From: Ancylostoma caninum
Lineage: Eukaryota; Nematoda; Chromadorea; Rhabditida; Ancylostomatidae
Direction of reading: 5' to 3'
Assembly: GCA_037903475.1 (NCBI GenBank)
Contig: JBAJFG010000409.1
Coordinates: forward strand, 744,001-808,000
Length of the DNA: 64,000 nucleotides
A model generated the notes under the pieces. The model was not told the origin of the DNA and ran no database searches. It was given only the letters and a program-made list of their open reading frames with translations. The position numbers were made by a program, and so were the translations under genes. Below are positions 23,942 to 35,602 of the stretch, one piece after another (within the stretch, counting starts at the first letter, position 1; every line of letters begins with the position of its first letter).

Positions 23942-25418
23942 AACGAATAGAAATCGCGGAGGGTGAACCGATCCGGATCAAATTTTGCATACATGTCTTA
24001 CGCGGGCCGGTGGAGGTTATAGGCTACTTTTCACTTGAGACTATCAATTCATTCATTGATTATATCGATTTTATTGATCTCTCGTTATTTTTGACCAGGG
24101 GTCGGCGGGGACATGTCTTCTGGGGTTCCTAAATACGCTGAATACGAAAATGACAACCATTTTGCCCCGAATATTAATTTATTGATTTTATCGATTTTTC
24201 CCATTTTCGCTCGAGGATGGACAAAGACGTGTTTTCTGGGGTTTCTCAATACGCTGAATACGAATATGATAACCATTTTGCACAAAATATTGATTTATTG
24301 ATTTTATCGACTTTGGTTCCACTGCCCAATGGAGCGGTGAAGACATGTCTCCTGGGGTTCGTCGATACGCTGAATATGAATATGACAACCACTTTTTTCG
24401 AATGCTTCGATTCAATATCACCGAAATAGCTTTGCTTACTTTTCGCCCTGAAGTCGATGGGGAAGGGTCACTTGGGTTTCGCTAACATGCTGATCACCAA
24501 AATTATGGAGATTTTATGAATGAATTTATCGGTGATAGTAATTGGCCTCAGCAGTGTGATGTAGCCAAGGTGGTAAAACACCCGAGCAAAGCCTGGTACG
24601 GCAGCTAGTATAAAGATAAAGCTATGTATTCGAAGTTAATTCAGCCGATGATACAGGATCTCAATTGAAAGAAATGCTCAGCCAAAGCATGTTCCATGAA
24701 CATGCCCACATCTAACTGCCCAATTGGTTGGTCATGACTAACAACTTGGTTGGTCATGGGCGCGTTCGAGCGTGTGCGTGCGCAGCGGGCCTCTGACCGC
24801 TGCACCACACGTTATAAAGTTTTTCATGCTTGCGGCGCGTCAAAGTTTACGCGCCTAGACAAAACTCCACGAAGTTTTCGCGCCGACCCAAAGCGGCGAA
24901 AATGGAACCGCGGTTTGTTCGCGCGGCAGTCGCAACGGCGAAACTAGGAACAGTGCTGACCTGCCAGGATTTGTCTTCTACCTCCTTCCTTTGCACTGTG
25001 TATCGGCGCGTAAACTTTGACGCGCCGCAAGCATGTATAACTTTTATGATGACGAAATCACATGCAGATGTACACCAAGAATGGATTTACACTATTCAAC
25101 ACGTAAAATGTACAGTTTAATTCGTTTGCAATTCCAGATATGACCACCACTACCCCTTCAACGACGAGCAGTAGTACGACTTCTACCACACCAACTACAG
25201 CAACAACAACTACTACTACCACTACTACTCCGACTACAACAACAACGCCGACCATCACGACAACGAGTACAAGCACCATCACTACCACTTCTACCACAAC
25301 GACGACCACCAGCACCACAACTACCACAACAACCACAATCCCTAGTACAACCACTGCTACTACCACCACCACATCTCCAAATATAACAATGAACTCTACC
25401 GTCATAACTGGTAGATAA
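21231..25418 (+). CDS. secreted threonine-rich mucin-like protein, paralogue 1
   Basis: Exon 1 (21231-21312) encodes a hydrophobic leader, MIFLYWATVLSTCITSTTTC, then ISTISPE and one base before a GTGAGT donor. Exon 2 (25138-25418) follows an ATTCCAG acceptor in the same phase and gives Asp-Met, then about 90 residues that are mostly threonine with scattered Pro, Ser and Ile, ending in TAA. Total length is 120 residues. The leader fits a signal peptide. The Thr tract would be a dense O-glycosylation target like a mucin, and two N-glycosylation sequons (N-I-T, N-S-T) lie near the end. Threonine codons are mixed (ACC, ACT, ACA, ACG), so this is not a simple trinucleotide expansion. The exon pairing is supported by three paralogues downstream with identical architecture. 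Oddities: a 3.8-kb intron filled with satellite and foldback DNA, and no conserved GC block upstream. Confidence 0.65.
22912..23750 (+). repeat. 59-bp tandem satellite, about 14 copies
   Basis: The unit GCCGGCGCACCCTTATCACA + CCGTTGGACCCGACTCCAGG + CGTTTCCCCACTATTGGAC is repeated about 14 times with low divergence. Because 59 is not a multiple of three and no stop occurs in any forward frame of the unit, three overlapping plus-strand frames of 266-304 codons stay open; these are not genes. It lies in the large intron of mucin paralogue 1. A diverged array of the same family, reversed, lies at 58925-59240. Confidence 0.9.
23822..23945. repeat. CA / TG microsatellite pair
   Basis: A short CA-rich run (23822-23846) and a longer TG run followed by TATG repeats (about 23898-23942) flank a 50-bp unique stretch. 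Confidence 0.8.
23935..24440 (+). repeat. dispersed repeat copy 2 plus about 120-bp tandem repeat
   Basis: The first part (to about 24110) matches the repeat at 7540-7765. It is followed by three tandem units of about 120 bp, each with GGGGTT.C..TACGCTGAATA, ATGACAACCATTTT and TTGATTTTATCGA. Inverted relatives lie near 19200-19480. Confidence 0.7.
24813..25047. repeat. foldback element in intron of mucin paralogue 1
   Basis: Arms of about 43 bp (24813-24855 and 25005-25047) share ATGCTTGCGGCGCGTCAAAG then TTTACGCGCC in inverted orientation around about 150 bp of GC-rich DNA. It ends about 90 bp before the exon 2 acceptor. Confidence 0.8.
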
Positions 25419-27569
25419 ACGTCATTGAAAGGACAGTTATAGGGTGCGACTACTTTTGAAGGCACTGATCAACCTGACCACGAAAACTAAGACTTTATTA
25501 AATCATATTAATTCTGAAAGGATATAAGTATGTTGAGATCTAGTACAAATCAGTGATGTAATGAATCTATCGAGGCAATTAAAAACCATTCTGATTGTAT
25601 AACATTTTTATGGTAGCACAGCTGTACGCATTTCGACGGGTTTTTCTCGCAACAGCTGGCATGTATATTGAATTGTACCATGTTGTATGATGATGCCGTC
25701 TCGAAGCCTCATTCGATTACGATTGTGTTTGTTCAGCACAGAGTGAGAACTTCTTCTATTCGTTACATGACGGCCTTTAGGCGCGTAGCGCCTTCTTCAG
25801 ATCTTCACAAAGGAGTACATTACATACAACCAACAACATAAGTGGTGGATGGTGACCCACCGAGCTCGCCGGCGTAGCGAGTGCAACGATTACGTGTCGG
25901 GACCACAGTTGATATTTCTGCACTTTTTCGTGATACTGCGATCTTCCTTTATCGAAATGCTGCTATTTCTCCTGTTTTCGTAATAGATCTGTGTTGATTC
26001 GTGCCATGTACTAGCAGGGCCATGCTGTGTAATTTTCAGAATCGTTAAGGAATAATTTGATAACACGTCATGCAGTTTTTGTCCCGCATATTGGTTGAGG
26101 TGTAATTAATTCAGACACCGTCTTTACAAAAACAACATTGTCTGAGCATAGCAAATCCTGCTTACTCTATATTGAACACTTCCCTTATATCGAACAGATC
26201 GACTTTTACTCGGTCGTCCATAAATATGCATATAAATGCAAAATTGTGAGCACACAATAATTGTTCAACACTGAGCTAAAGGTGGGATCTCATACGCGCT
26301 AGTTTGTACAAGATGCACTAGAGGAACTCGTTCAGTTCTTTTGAACTATTTCAACACTTATTCTCTGTCGCTCACAGTTCCATCACTGAGATGGAATGGA
26401 CTGGTGTCCCCAGGAAACCGATCCAAAATCACATCCTTTCAAAAGTCAGCAGTTCCTAATTCCTAAACTATTTTCTCAAGTATACGTGGAATTACACTGA
26501 ATTTTTGTGCAGATTTTTTTCTCTGTTCTGTGCTCTCAAGCAAAGCTCAGTTGTCAAAGTGGGGAGTCAGGGATCCTTGATATATCTGAGTCCATAACAT
26601 AGCTGCTGCAAAAAGAAAAATTACTGGCGCGGGAGTATCTTGTCCAGCGGTTAGAAACAGATAGCGAGTTCAGTGGACGAGATTTACAGCCGTCGTGATA
26701 ACAGAGATCCAGTTATCGAGAGAGGACAGAGGCCAATCACGCAGATTTATTCGTATCTATGAAATAACAGTCAGGATAGGAAAAAACACCCTCAACGCAA
26801 TCATGACGGAAAAATCATCGCAATAATTACTCGATTAGCACATGCAAACACATTCAGAACATCATTAATCGAATTCTTCGGGAAGAAACCGACTCTTTCC
26901 ATGCAGATGATAAAAATTTCGATCCTATGGGAAAGCGAAAAGGATCGAAGTGTAAAACACTTAGGAAAATAGAGTAAAACAACAGAACATGCATCACGTG
27001 AAAAATTAAGATTTAAATTGAAAAGTTGAAAAAAGTGGGATATCACTAAATGAGAATACACGAACATTACAAGTAAATTTATCATTTGCAAGAGGGATAC
27101 TTAATGGTTTAATATACAGAATAAATTATTCACTAGCTTCACATTCAGAACAGAACAAAACATACAATAAGAGAAGTAAGAAACAAGGGAAGGACATCGG
27201 CCCGCAATCTTTTGCCTGATTTTTAGAGTAACTTGAGAAATTGCCCTTTGTCAGGAACAACGCCTCATTTCCGAACTCATTAGAAATAATATAATAATAA
27301 TGATAAAAGATAATAGTCACGGAATACCCGTCAGATTCAGGCAATGACTTCTTCATAATGTGTTGTGATAACATTCTATAAAAAACACTAATGAACAAGC
27401 CTGTACCAAAGTGATAATATTATGTATATTTCTTGCTTATTATGTATAACTTCTGTTCTTGATTCACGTTCTATAGATACGTTGTGTATTACTACTCGAG
27501 AAAAGCAGAGGGAAGAAGTCGGACAAAAACCGGCTTTTTACGAGGATGGACACTTGTGTTACTAGTAAT
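25419..27569. other. intergenic spacer with duplicated 3' block
   Basis: No gene is supported. The stretch about 26520-26775 (ATCTGAGTCCATAACATAGC, GCGAGTTCAGTGGA, GTTATCGAGAGAGGACAGAG) recurs in diverged form at about 30310-30535. This shows that the mucin gene spacers were duplicated with the genes. Near 25775-25810 the sequence GCGCGTAGCGCCTTCTTCAG may be a retroelement scrap. Confidence 0.5.
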
Positions 27570-27584
27570 GAGCGCGCAGCGCGC
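27570..27584 (+). promoter_or_regulatory. conserved GC block upstream of mucin paralogue 2
   Basis: GAGCGCGCAGCGCGC lies 91 bp before the ATG. A matching block lies 95 bp before the ATG of paralogue 3 and a rearranged one before paralogue 4. The surrounding 100 bp also aligns between paralogues 2 and 3 (AGTAATGAGCG, CCACTTCA, CTTCAATATTC). It is a candidate promoter element or simply shared ancestry. Confidence 0.4.
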
Positions 27585-27660
27585 TATTCAGAGCATGAGT
27601 AACTCTAGCGAAACCACTTCACGACTTCAATATTCATCTTCATTCCTGAGCAGAGCAGTG

Positions 27661-29811
27661 ATGTTTATTCTTTGGATCACTGCTCTGCCTGTGTGTATTA
27701 CTTCCGTATCGGCGTGTCTTTCCACGGTAAGCCCTGAAGGTAAGTGCAAAGTGTTTAATTCCTATTCAATACTCAGATATGATTATGTATGTCTTTTTTG
27801 AACCCCCATTAGATTAGAACTTCCGCCTTCTTTAATTCTTGATACTTGCCGTGTTGCAAATTTTATCACCATTTTGCTTCTCCTCTCTACCACTTTTTTA
27901 ATGAATCTCCATTGCGACATGACAGTGACACGAACATTTTAAAGTTGAAAGTGGTTCGAAGTGCAGAATCAGGATCTAAACCGTAGAATGTCTTCCACAG
28001 TTCTACATTATATAATGCGACAGCGTTCTCAGCCGCCCAAAAAACGACTGGAAATTCGGAATCTCTCTCTAATTTCTTCCGTGTCGTTGTTTTGCAGCGA
28101 GTGATAACCAGCGGTGCGAAAGAGTTCTGTTCCCTTTTAAGCTTCAACGCAAATAAAAAAAAAATAAATGGAGCTAAAAGACTCGAAATCGCGTCCCAGC
28201 AGTTCATCAGAAGAACGCAGCTCACCGGTGAGCAGCGCGGTTCAACACGACCAAAAAAGAGCGGCTCATCGCTGATCTTTTTAGCTGGCTATTCTCTGGA
28301 AGTTGGCCTCAAATCTTACTACAGTTTTGTATCCTCAAATTACTTCTTGGATACAGGGGACTCCAAACGGACGCTGGCAAAGGGTGGTACCGCGGCGCGG
28401 CTCTGTTGGGCAGAGGCACAGACGCTCTAGTTTTTTGCTTCTGCCTGCTCTGGATGTCTGCTTCTGCCAGAGAGCTCAATGAGAAAAAGCATATAGAGCA
28501 CGTGTGTCTCTGCTCAAAAGAGCTGGGCAGCGGTCCCGCCCTCTGCCGCATCCGTTTGGAGTTCCCTGTATGTGCTCTGTAGTTAGAGACCATATTGTGC
28601 TATATATTGGTAAGATCAAAATGATCGCTCCCGTTCTCTTCACTTCACACCCAACCCTCCATTCTGAGGATCCGCGAAGACGGCAAGGCTTCTGATCAGG
28701 AAAGAATCACTCAGGAATCTGTGGCTCTAAGTTTTCTCTCCACATCTTCTCTCGACTGTGACTTGGTCTTCCACTGTTAAAGGCAGGGGGCCACCTCGTT
28801 CTGCCTGTTGGATTTACCACTAATCCTAGACCTTCTCATCATGTTGATCCCCGGGATGTACATCAACAGGCACAGAAGCGACGAAATACCCATTTTTGAA
28901 AGGCACGAACTGGGTAAAAATTTGGAGCCCGGAGGCGGATCGCTCCAAGCTGTGCTGGCTGCCTGCCACGGCTGCCGCGTTGGTCAACGAGTCTTGGCGT
29001 GTTCAATCGATAAGATCAACGGCTTCACATGTCAACCCGTGTTGGCAAACTGTTACAGACCCCGTCCTGGAAGACGGGTTTATAGACCATTCTGAGACAA
29101 TTTATGTATACCGTTGGAACCATCGCGCCGAGTAGATGCAGAATCTGCTGTTAGCTGAACTACGAAGATGAGGTGGACCCCTGCCTTTAACTCCACGCCA
29201 AACTTTCAACCAGCGACTCCCCAGCAACGATTGTCATCAACACCTTTATTCCGAAGAGCCTCAGCTAATTTTGTCAATCTATTCAACAAAATGGATCAGA
29301 TCGTGAGGTTTGCTAGCGAAGATGGCGATGGTGTTTGCTGTCTCATCGTCCAAGACTGTTTTTTTAGACCTGTACTCTTCTTCTTAAACCTGGAGCAGCC
29401 GCTAAGTGTCATAAGTCATAACGTCACTGTAGTGACATCAAAGTTGTGAGCGTTTAACCCATCAACTAGCTTCGTGGGTTTATATGGTTCTGTAGAGATC
29501 TGATTGGATAGTTAGCTTATCGAGTCAACGATTCCACGCTCTGAAGACGGCTATTTGCCAGAACGTAATCCAAAATAAACTTGTTGCCAACCTCGCCTGA
29601 AACTTAGAAAATGGACGACACTAAAACAGTTGAAAGCATATGCAGTTTTATTTCCTTTCGCTGTCTTTATCTTTTACTTCTTAGTCCTCAGGCCTATAAA
29701 AATAAGTTTCTTCACGTGACTGCGCAAAGTAATTCAGTTATTCTTTCAGACCTATCCACAACCACTGCTTCAACAACCACCTCGACAACTACCTTCTTCA
29801 CTACAACATAG
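27661..29811 (+). CDS. secreted threonine-rich mucin-like protein, paralogue 2
   Basis: Exon 1 (27661-27739) encodes MFILWITALPVCITSVSACL then STVSPE and ends with one base before GTAAGT. Exon 2 (29750-29811) follows TTCTTTCAG and encodes D-L-S, then a short Thr-rich stretch (TTTASTTTSTTTFFTTT) to TAG. Total is 46 residues, the smallest of the four. The leader aligns residue for residue with paralogues 1, 3 and 4 (I-L-W-I, C-I-T-S-V-S, S-P-E), with the same split Asp codon at the junction. The same frame is open upstream to about 27484, so a longer N-terminus is possible. The chosen ATG matches those of the paralogues and directly starts the hydrophobic leader. A product this short may be a decaying copy or a glycopeptide. 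Confidence 0.6.
28353..28570. repeat. foldback element in intron of mucin paralogue 2
   Basis: Arms of about 68 bp (28353-28422 and 28503-28570) are diverged inverted copies: GGGACTCCAAACGGACGCTG against the complement GGAACTCCAAACGGATGCGG. Both continue into GGGCAGAG.CAC-type sequence. Confidence 0.7.
28925..29035 (+). repeat. dispersed repeat shared with 57895-58015
   Basis: The block GGCGGATCGCTCCAAGCTGT..GGCTGCCTGCCACGGC and ATCGATAAGATCAACGGCTT matches 57895-58015 closely in the same orientation. The family is unknown and no coding is evident. Confidence 0.7.
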
Positions 29812-32392
29812 ACGTTAATAAATCTGCACTTTTCTCCTGATCTACTATCAAAAAAGGGACTCTCGTGATCTCAATAGTGAATACATATTTTTGTTGCCAG
29901 TACGTTAGAAGAATTACCCTCAGTGTTACCAGTGCTCTCTCTGTGATGTTTTCGCAGTCGTTGAAGATTGACTGAGTATCTTTGGGTCTCTGTACCTATA
30001 AAGCGAATAAGTACAAAATAGTGGAAATAAAATAGGCTGCGGAATGTGGAAGTAAAACAAGAGATCTGTTGTAGAGCAATTCTGTGAGAGACCCAACAAC
30101 GAAACTCGTACAGTGCACGTGAACCAACCCAACACTTCTATTCCACTCTCGGTTTCATCTCTTGACTGGAATGCTCCGATGTCGCTCGGCTTGGAACTGA
30201 AATCACACAAGGTCTTGTAATTCCACTCAGTAGTTGATTTTCCACTATTTTTCACGTTTTCCTAAAACTGTGCAGAGGTGGCTTGCGTTACAGTGATTTT
30301 CGATGCTTTTCTGTGTTCTGCGCTTTCTAACGAAACCCAGCTGTCGAGATAGGAATCCAGCTACTGCTGATTTATCTGAGTCCATAAAATAACGGTCGAG
30401 AAAGGAAAAGTTGGTGTCGCGGAAGCTAACGAGTTCAGTGGAGTCCGAAGATTTACCACCGCTCTACTAAACAAAATCTCGTTGTCGAGAGAGAAAACCA
30501 TTAATTCAGATTTATCCGTGCCCATAAATTAGCATCTACTATGGAAAAACAATCAGGATCTCATTTCTACCCAAATTCGTCCACTTGTGGACTAAATTGA
30601 GTGATAGGGAATGAGATGGTAAAGCTGATGATGAAAGGGTACTTGGTGGAAAAGGCCATCCATAATGCGATGTGTGTTATCATATGCGGTTTGCCACGCT
30701 GATCTCGAACAAATGGCTTCCGTAGGTTGTCCGCACTGAGCTACGCCTTTTTTCACATAGATTTAACATAGAGTGTTGGTATACGAGGTCCAAGCCGGAC
30801 TTGAGGGCTATTTTAATACTTTCAAACCCCAAGTGCTTTTAGAGAAAACAAGGGCCCTGCTAGTGTGCTGCAGATGCAGCTGCTTTATCTCTATTCTGAG
30901 GTTTTACATGAGACCACCACTACAAATGATTTTAGAAAAAAACTAAGCGTAACCTATGTATTACAGAGAATCCCAGTGGAAATTTGTGCAACGGATTTGT
31001 GGTTGGCGCTATGAACTGTGGTACAAATCGCATCACGAATGGCCACTTCGACCAAGAGTCCTTCACTTGTGAGATCGATTTGTCCTAGGAAACCCGATTA
31101 GAGGGTTTCTTTGTTTGGGTACATTGGATACATCCACAAGAACCACATCTTCCTGAGTTGAGAATCAAAAGGAGAAATTCTCGGGAAGAAAATTAGGAGC
31201 GTGAAGGGAAAATGTGGCAAACCCGTGAGGTGGTAATATTTTACCTCTGAATCGTCTCTGGTTCAGAGAAGACAGAGAGGGAGAAAGACGGAAGTCGAGT
31301 GGGAACTACACAACTTCAAGATTTGCCGCGTTAGAGCATTTCCCAAGTACGACAAGTGGTGGCTGCAAAGGTGAGAGTTGAGGAAGAGGAATCTCTTTAG
31401 GTACTCATGCTGTCCAAACGAATACCGAATACATATGAAGAAAACATCCCACCTTAGGCGAGAAGATTAGGGCGATTGGAAGTTCGATCGACGTCCAAAA
31501 TTTCGGTTCAGTTACCAATGTCAGGCTATTTTAATGAAGTCGATTTTTACACTGATGAGACCTTGGAGGAAAGCAAGTACTTTACGGATGTTTAAAATAG
31601 TGTTGTGCGATTCTGCTTCTGTCTTTCCCTGTGTATTTATAATCGTATGACACATAAGTGGAAAATCCATAATTCTGGGAAGACTAGTTGTTCTTTAACA
31701 ACGGCAAAACAAACAAATAGGAAACAGCGCGCATACATGGTTTTACGCATACATGGTTTTTTCTAATAAGAATATAGCAATGTAAGAAACCAACTATATA
31801 TGAACCATGCGTAGCTTTAATCTGTCTGCATTCTATTTTGTAAAAGTTCTCGCGATACACTGTCAGGGAACGTACCACCTCAGCAGAAACCACTGACTCT
31901 GATAACTGTGCAGCACGAACGCAGACCAAACGGAGTAATGGTTCGAGTAGAAACTCTAGCAGTAACGGTTCCCAGTTGCTGTCATCCAGCCCTTGTGCTG
32001 CCGCTCCTCAGCAATTGATGCTAAAGGGCCGACAGCCTGAGCAGCAATCGAGGAGAGGATAGCATCAACGGCCAACCGTTGCTGCTAGGGTTTCCACTCG
32101 AACCATTACGTCGTTCTGACTGCGTTCGTGCTGCACAGTTATCAGAGGACTACGACTCCTAGGTGAATTCGTGCAGTGACTCTTTTGGAATACGCTATAG
32201 TGAACTCTTTTGAGGAGAAGAAAGAGAAAAGAAAACGAAGAAACCTGTAGAGAAAAGAGCAAAAATCCACTTTTTTCAGCTTAGCAACTGTTTCTTATTA
32301 TCATGATACAAGCAAGTGTAACTCGAGGAAGAAAGGAAGGTCGATCAAGAACTGGGTTTACACAACGAAAAACAAGTAGTATTAGTGGTAAC
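29812..32392. other. intergenic spacer between mucin paralogues 2 and 3
   Basis: No gene is supported. The spacer holds the duplicated block noted at 26520 (here 30310-30535), a block near 30960-31080 that resembles 33270-33360 (GAACTGTGGTACAA, CATCACGAAT), and a foldback element at 31896-32148. Confidence 0.5.
31896..32148. repeat. foldback element upstream of mucin paralogue 3
   Basis: Arms of about 75 bp, 31896-31970 and 32074-32148, are complementary (CTCTGATAACTGTGCAGCAC...TAATGGTTCGAGTAGAAAC) with few mismatches, around about 100 bp. The element ends about 340 bp before the paralogue 3 start codon. Confidence 0.8.
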
Positions 32393-32404
32393 GAGCGCGC
32401 TGCG
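32393..32404 (+). promoter_or_regulatory. conserved GC block upstream of mucin paralogue 3
   Basis: GAGCGCGCTGCG lies 95 bp before the ATG, nearly the same spacing as in paralogue 2. The flanking sequence also aligns (AGTGGTAACGAGCG, CCACTTCAAGG, CGAATATTGTCTTC). Confidence 0.4.
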
Positions 32405-32487
32405 GGTCGATGAGAATGTTAGTAGCTACATTAGACCACTTCAAGGCTCGAATATTGTCTTCGCTCCGCAACTAAGTAAATTCTCTG

Positions 32488-33038
32488 ATGGTTTTCATAC
32501 TTTGGATCATTTTCCTTTCTTCATGTATTACTTCTGTGTCAACGTGTATCTCAACCGCGAGTCCAGAAGGTAAGTGTAACTCCTACCATATCTTCGAATA
32601 ATGAATAATGCAGATGTGTATTACGCCGGCGATAAAGTAATGTCCGAAATTTTCGTCTTTTTGTTTCTTTCCCTCGTTCTTTTTAGGTTGCTCCTCTGTT
32701 ATCTACTCTATGGTTGCAGACTATGTACTGCGAAATTATAACGACCACTTTTTTCTACCTGCTTCTTCACCGATCCCTCTAGAATTTTGTGAATTTAATG
32801 TCAAGTTGGCCACCAAGACATCGACTTGAACTTTAGCACCCCCCCCCCCCAATCTCCAAACCTCTTTACTCTCTCCAAATGAGTTTTTGTTATACTACTT
32901 TATGTAGTGAGTATTTCACCTATGCTTCCAGATCTAACCACGACCACTACGTCAACTACGACAACTACCACAACCACAACCACCACCACCACCCCGACGA
33001 CGACGACAACGACAACGACCATTGCAACTACTACATAG
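32488..33038 (+). CDS. secreted threonine-rich mucin-like protein, paralogue 3
   Basis: Exon 1 (32488-32569) encodes MVFILWIIFLSSCITSVSTC then ISTASPE plus one base, with a GTAAGT donor. Exon 2 (32932-33038) follows GCTTCCAG and reads D-L, then about 33 residues of nearly unbroken threonine with one Ser, one Pro and a final I-A-T-T-T before TAG. Total is 62 residues. The intron is 362 bp, the shortest in the family, which makes this copy the clearest evidence for the two-exon structure. The leader is predicted to be cleaved, leaving a poly-Thr peptide likely to be heavily O-glycosylated. No known domain is present. Two cysteines lie at the end of the leader and are conserved in paralogues 1-3. 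Confidence 0.7.
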
Positions 33039-35349
33039 GCACCATTAAGTGGTCACTCAACGCTGCACAAGTCCATTTGTAGATACTGACTGACCTCGCA
33101 GCAAAATTGTTTTCGAGAAGTTACTGTTACCGATGTGGAAAGTTCGAATTTGAGATATAACTGAAGAATTACTTACTATGGAGATTTTTCTTTATCTGAT
33201 TAAACCTCCTATGTAACTTCGTACGTGCGAAACCTATATTTCGAAAATCTCGGATATCGATTCATCTCCCTATCAGGAGCCAAACTGTGGTACAACTTGC
33301 TGGTTACATCACGAATACTCGGCGGAACCAAACCGAAATGACATCCTCTCTGGGCGTTCCATTATCATAAGTGTTCATGGATTTACATGATTGTAATTCC
33401 ACCTGTCAAAGTGACAAAAATACAGCTGGAATCTTCGCTTCATTCCCACATACACAACTAGCAGAAAGGCGAATGATAAAAACAATAAACTGAGTTGGCG
33501 AATGTGATGAAATCAGCGGAGCATAGGTGTGAGGGAAGTTGTTCCCGTTGTTCTCCTTGCAGTGGTGTCTTGGTCTTCTTTGTACCTTGTGGCCTCTTCC
33601 TCTTGTATTCGTCAGCTTTTCTGGCTACCATCGAACCTTCTTTGAACAAGATTCATTAAATACCAACACCTACGTCATCTACGGGATGTTGCTCTCATTT
33701 GTTTGACTTCAACGAAAAAAATGGGAGGGAAATTCCCGGTGATGGTTCCACATATACACGTTGGTTCTGCTCTCTCGCTCCCTCCAATGCGAGCAGGTTC
33801 TGGCGCTCGACGTATACGCTGGCCCAGTCATGCTTCTCTCTCTGTGCTGGAAAAGACTCATGTGCCATAGCAGAAGATTCACACATCCCAGTCGAAACCG
33901 TAGCAAAACCGGTGGCACCTGTGCTCAAAATTTTCTGTGCCGGGCTATTTACGGCTATGGTCTTTAAAAAATAAGAAAAAAAAACAAGTCAGCGATGGTT
34001 AGCAAGATTGCTAGCGTGGTTATCCTATAGAGCACGTAGTGATAAGAGACCCAGGACGTGAAGGTGGGGTCCGTAGTAAAGCGTCCAGTGCGATCATCGC
34101 ACATCACCTTCAGGGCGATGATTGCACTTCGAGTTGGAGAGGAGTATGGTGATCACGGTGAATCGGACAGGCCGCACATGAAAAGTGATCAAATGTGCGT
34201 TTTCACGTATTCCCACATCACTTCCGGGAATGTTTTAGCTTGTGAGACAGTTAGGAACCATTGCGATTATCACGCTAGAATGAGTACGACTTGTCAGAAG
34301 CACAGAGGTGCTTCTGGTGCTTCTGACAAGTCGTACTCGTCCTAGCTTGCTAGTCGCAATGGTTCATAACTGTCTCACAAGCTAAAACAGTCCCGGAAGT
34401 GATGTGGGAATAATCACCTGAGTCCGTAGGCTCAGATGCATTCTGTGCAGTTCGCGCACCTATCATACGTACCGTCACACCATCATCACACTCCGATGAG
34501 ATGCTTGGAGTATTTCACTCGGCGTCTCTTCGCCTCGCACAGCCTCACGCTTCACTGCTAAGCCGCGCCGCATCACCTATGCATTATCATACGTGGTGTG
34601 CCGTGGCTGAGCTGACAGGCGCTTCAGCGTGTAGCAAGAATATTTGAGAAGGACTGTAATTCTGTCAGGGAATGCAGAACTAACTGTTGATGCAAAGGAC
34701 TACTGAAATCCCTATTGCATCCGCAAATTTTCGTGAGAAATTTTTTCTACTCAATATGGTTAAAATCCTTGATTTCGCTCTACTCACATTTTACTTGCTG
34801 CGCGACCCAGTGGAAGAAATTTTACCGGAATCGAACTTTTGTCTGGAAATAAACTCATACACAATAGAATTTCAGTAAGTTGGGAAGAAATACTGACATC
34901 TGCGGAGCTCAGTTGATACCACCTCGAAATTGACCTCCTTCGGTAATTCTAAGCATTCTGGATTGCAGGAACAGTCCTGTTTTAGACTGGGTCTTATTCT
35001 ACATGATGCTATACCTCAAGCGGGAAGAGACTGCTTGTACTGATGCTCGGAGGATGCCCAACCGTTCCAGATACACTGGCCGGACATGCAGTCACAAGTG
35101 GTGCACTCCACGGGTATTGAGCTTTAGATTTTATTTTGGTGAAGAAAGTATGTGGAACAAGAACAGCAATATATTGTATAGGAAACAAGAATTTCCTTGC
35201 TTCTAATTTCCCCAGCTTTCACTGTACCTTCACTTCTCTATAGGAAAAATGTGAAGGAATCTTGCAAAGACGAAAGCTAAAAAAAACAAAGGCAGAGAAG
35301 AAAAGCTGGATCTGGAACCCGAAAAGCAACTACCAATTAGCGGAAACAA
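33039..35349. other. intergenic spacer between mucin paralogues 3 and 4
   Basis: No gene is supported. It contains the foldback element at 34208-34412 with its flanking repeat (to about 34640). Several overlapping frames around 33700-33975 and 34687-34878 have no supporting motif. Confidence 0.45.
34208..34412. repeat. foldback element, family A copy 1
   Basis: Arms of about 95 bp (34208-34301 and 34317-34412) are inverted copies: TCCCACATCACTTCCGGGA, GTTTTAGCTTGTGAGACAGT, GAACCATTGCGA, TGAGTACGACTTGTCAGAAG. The 3' flank (CCTGAGTCCGTAGGCTCAGA to CACACCATCA) is shared with 42185-42650, so the mobile unit is larger than the hairpin. Confidence 0.8.
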
Positions 35350-35365
35350 GAGCGCTGCGCGCCGC
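35350..35365 (+). promoter_or_regulatory. GC block upstream of mucin paralogue 4
   Basis: GAGCGCTGCGCGCCGC resembles the blocks before paralogues 2 and 3, but lies 253 bp from the ATG, so the spacing is not kept. Confidence 0.3.
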
Positions 35366-35602
35366 TTAGAAGGACTCTCAGCTTTCTCAAATCCACGCAG
35401 CAAATTTACAACCAGCTTTGCAGCAGGGCTTAGGTGGCATAAATCAATCTTTATCCTACCGTTCTTCTAGCCCAAATGGAATCACTAGACAGTTCTTCAG
35501 GTCACGCAACGAGATTTTTGTGAGAATAAAAGGATGGGTTGTAGCTAGTCGGATCACACATCCGAATATTCGTACCAGCTGCTTAGAAAAACAAATTTCC
35601 TG

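Noticed and set aside
25058..25465. Minus-strand poly-valine frame
   Set aside because: It is the antisense of the threonine-rich exon of mucin paralogue 1.
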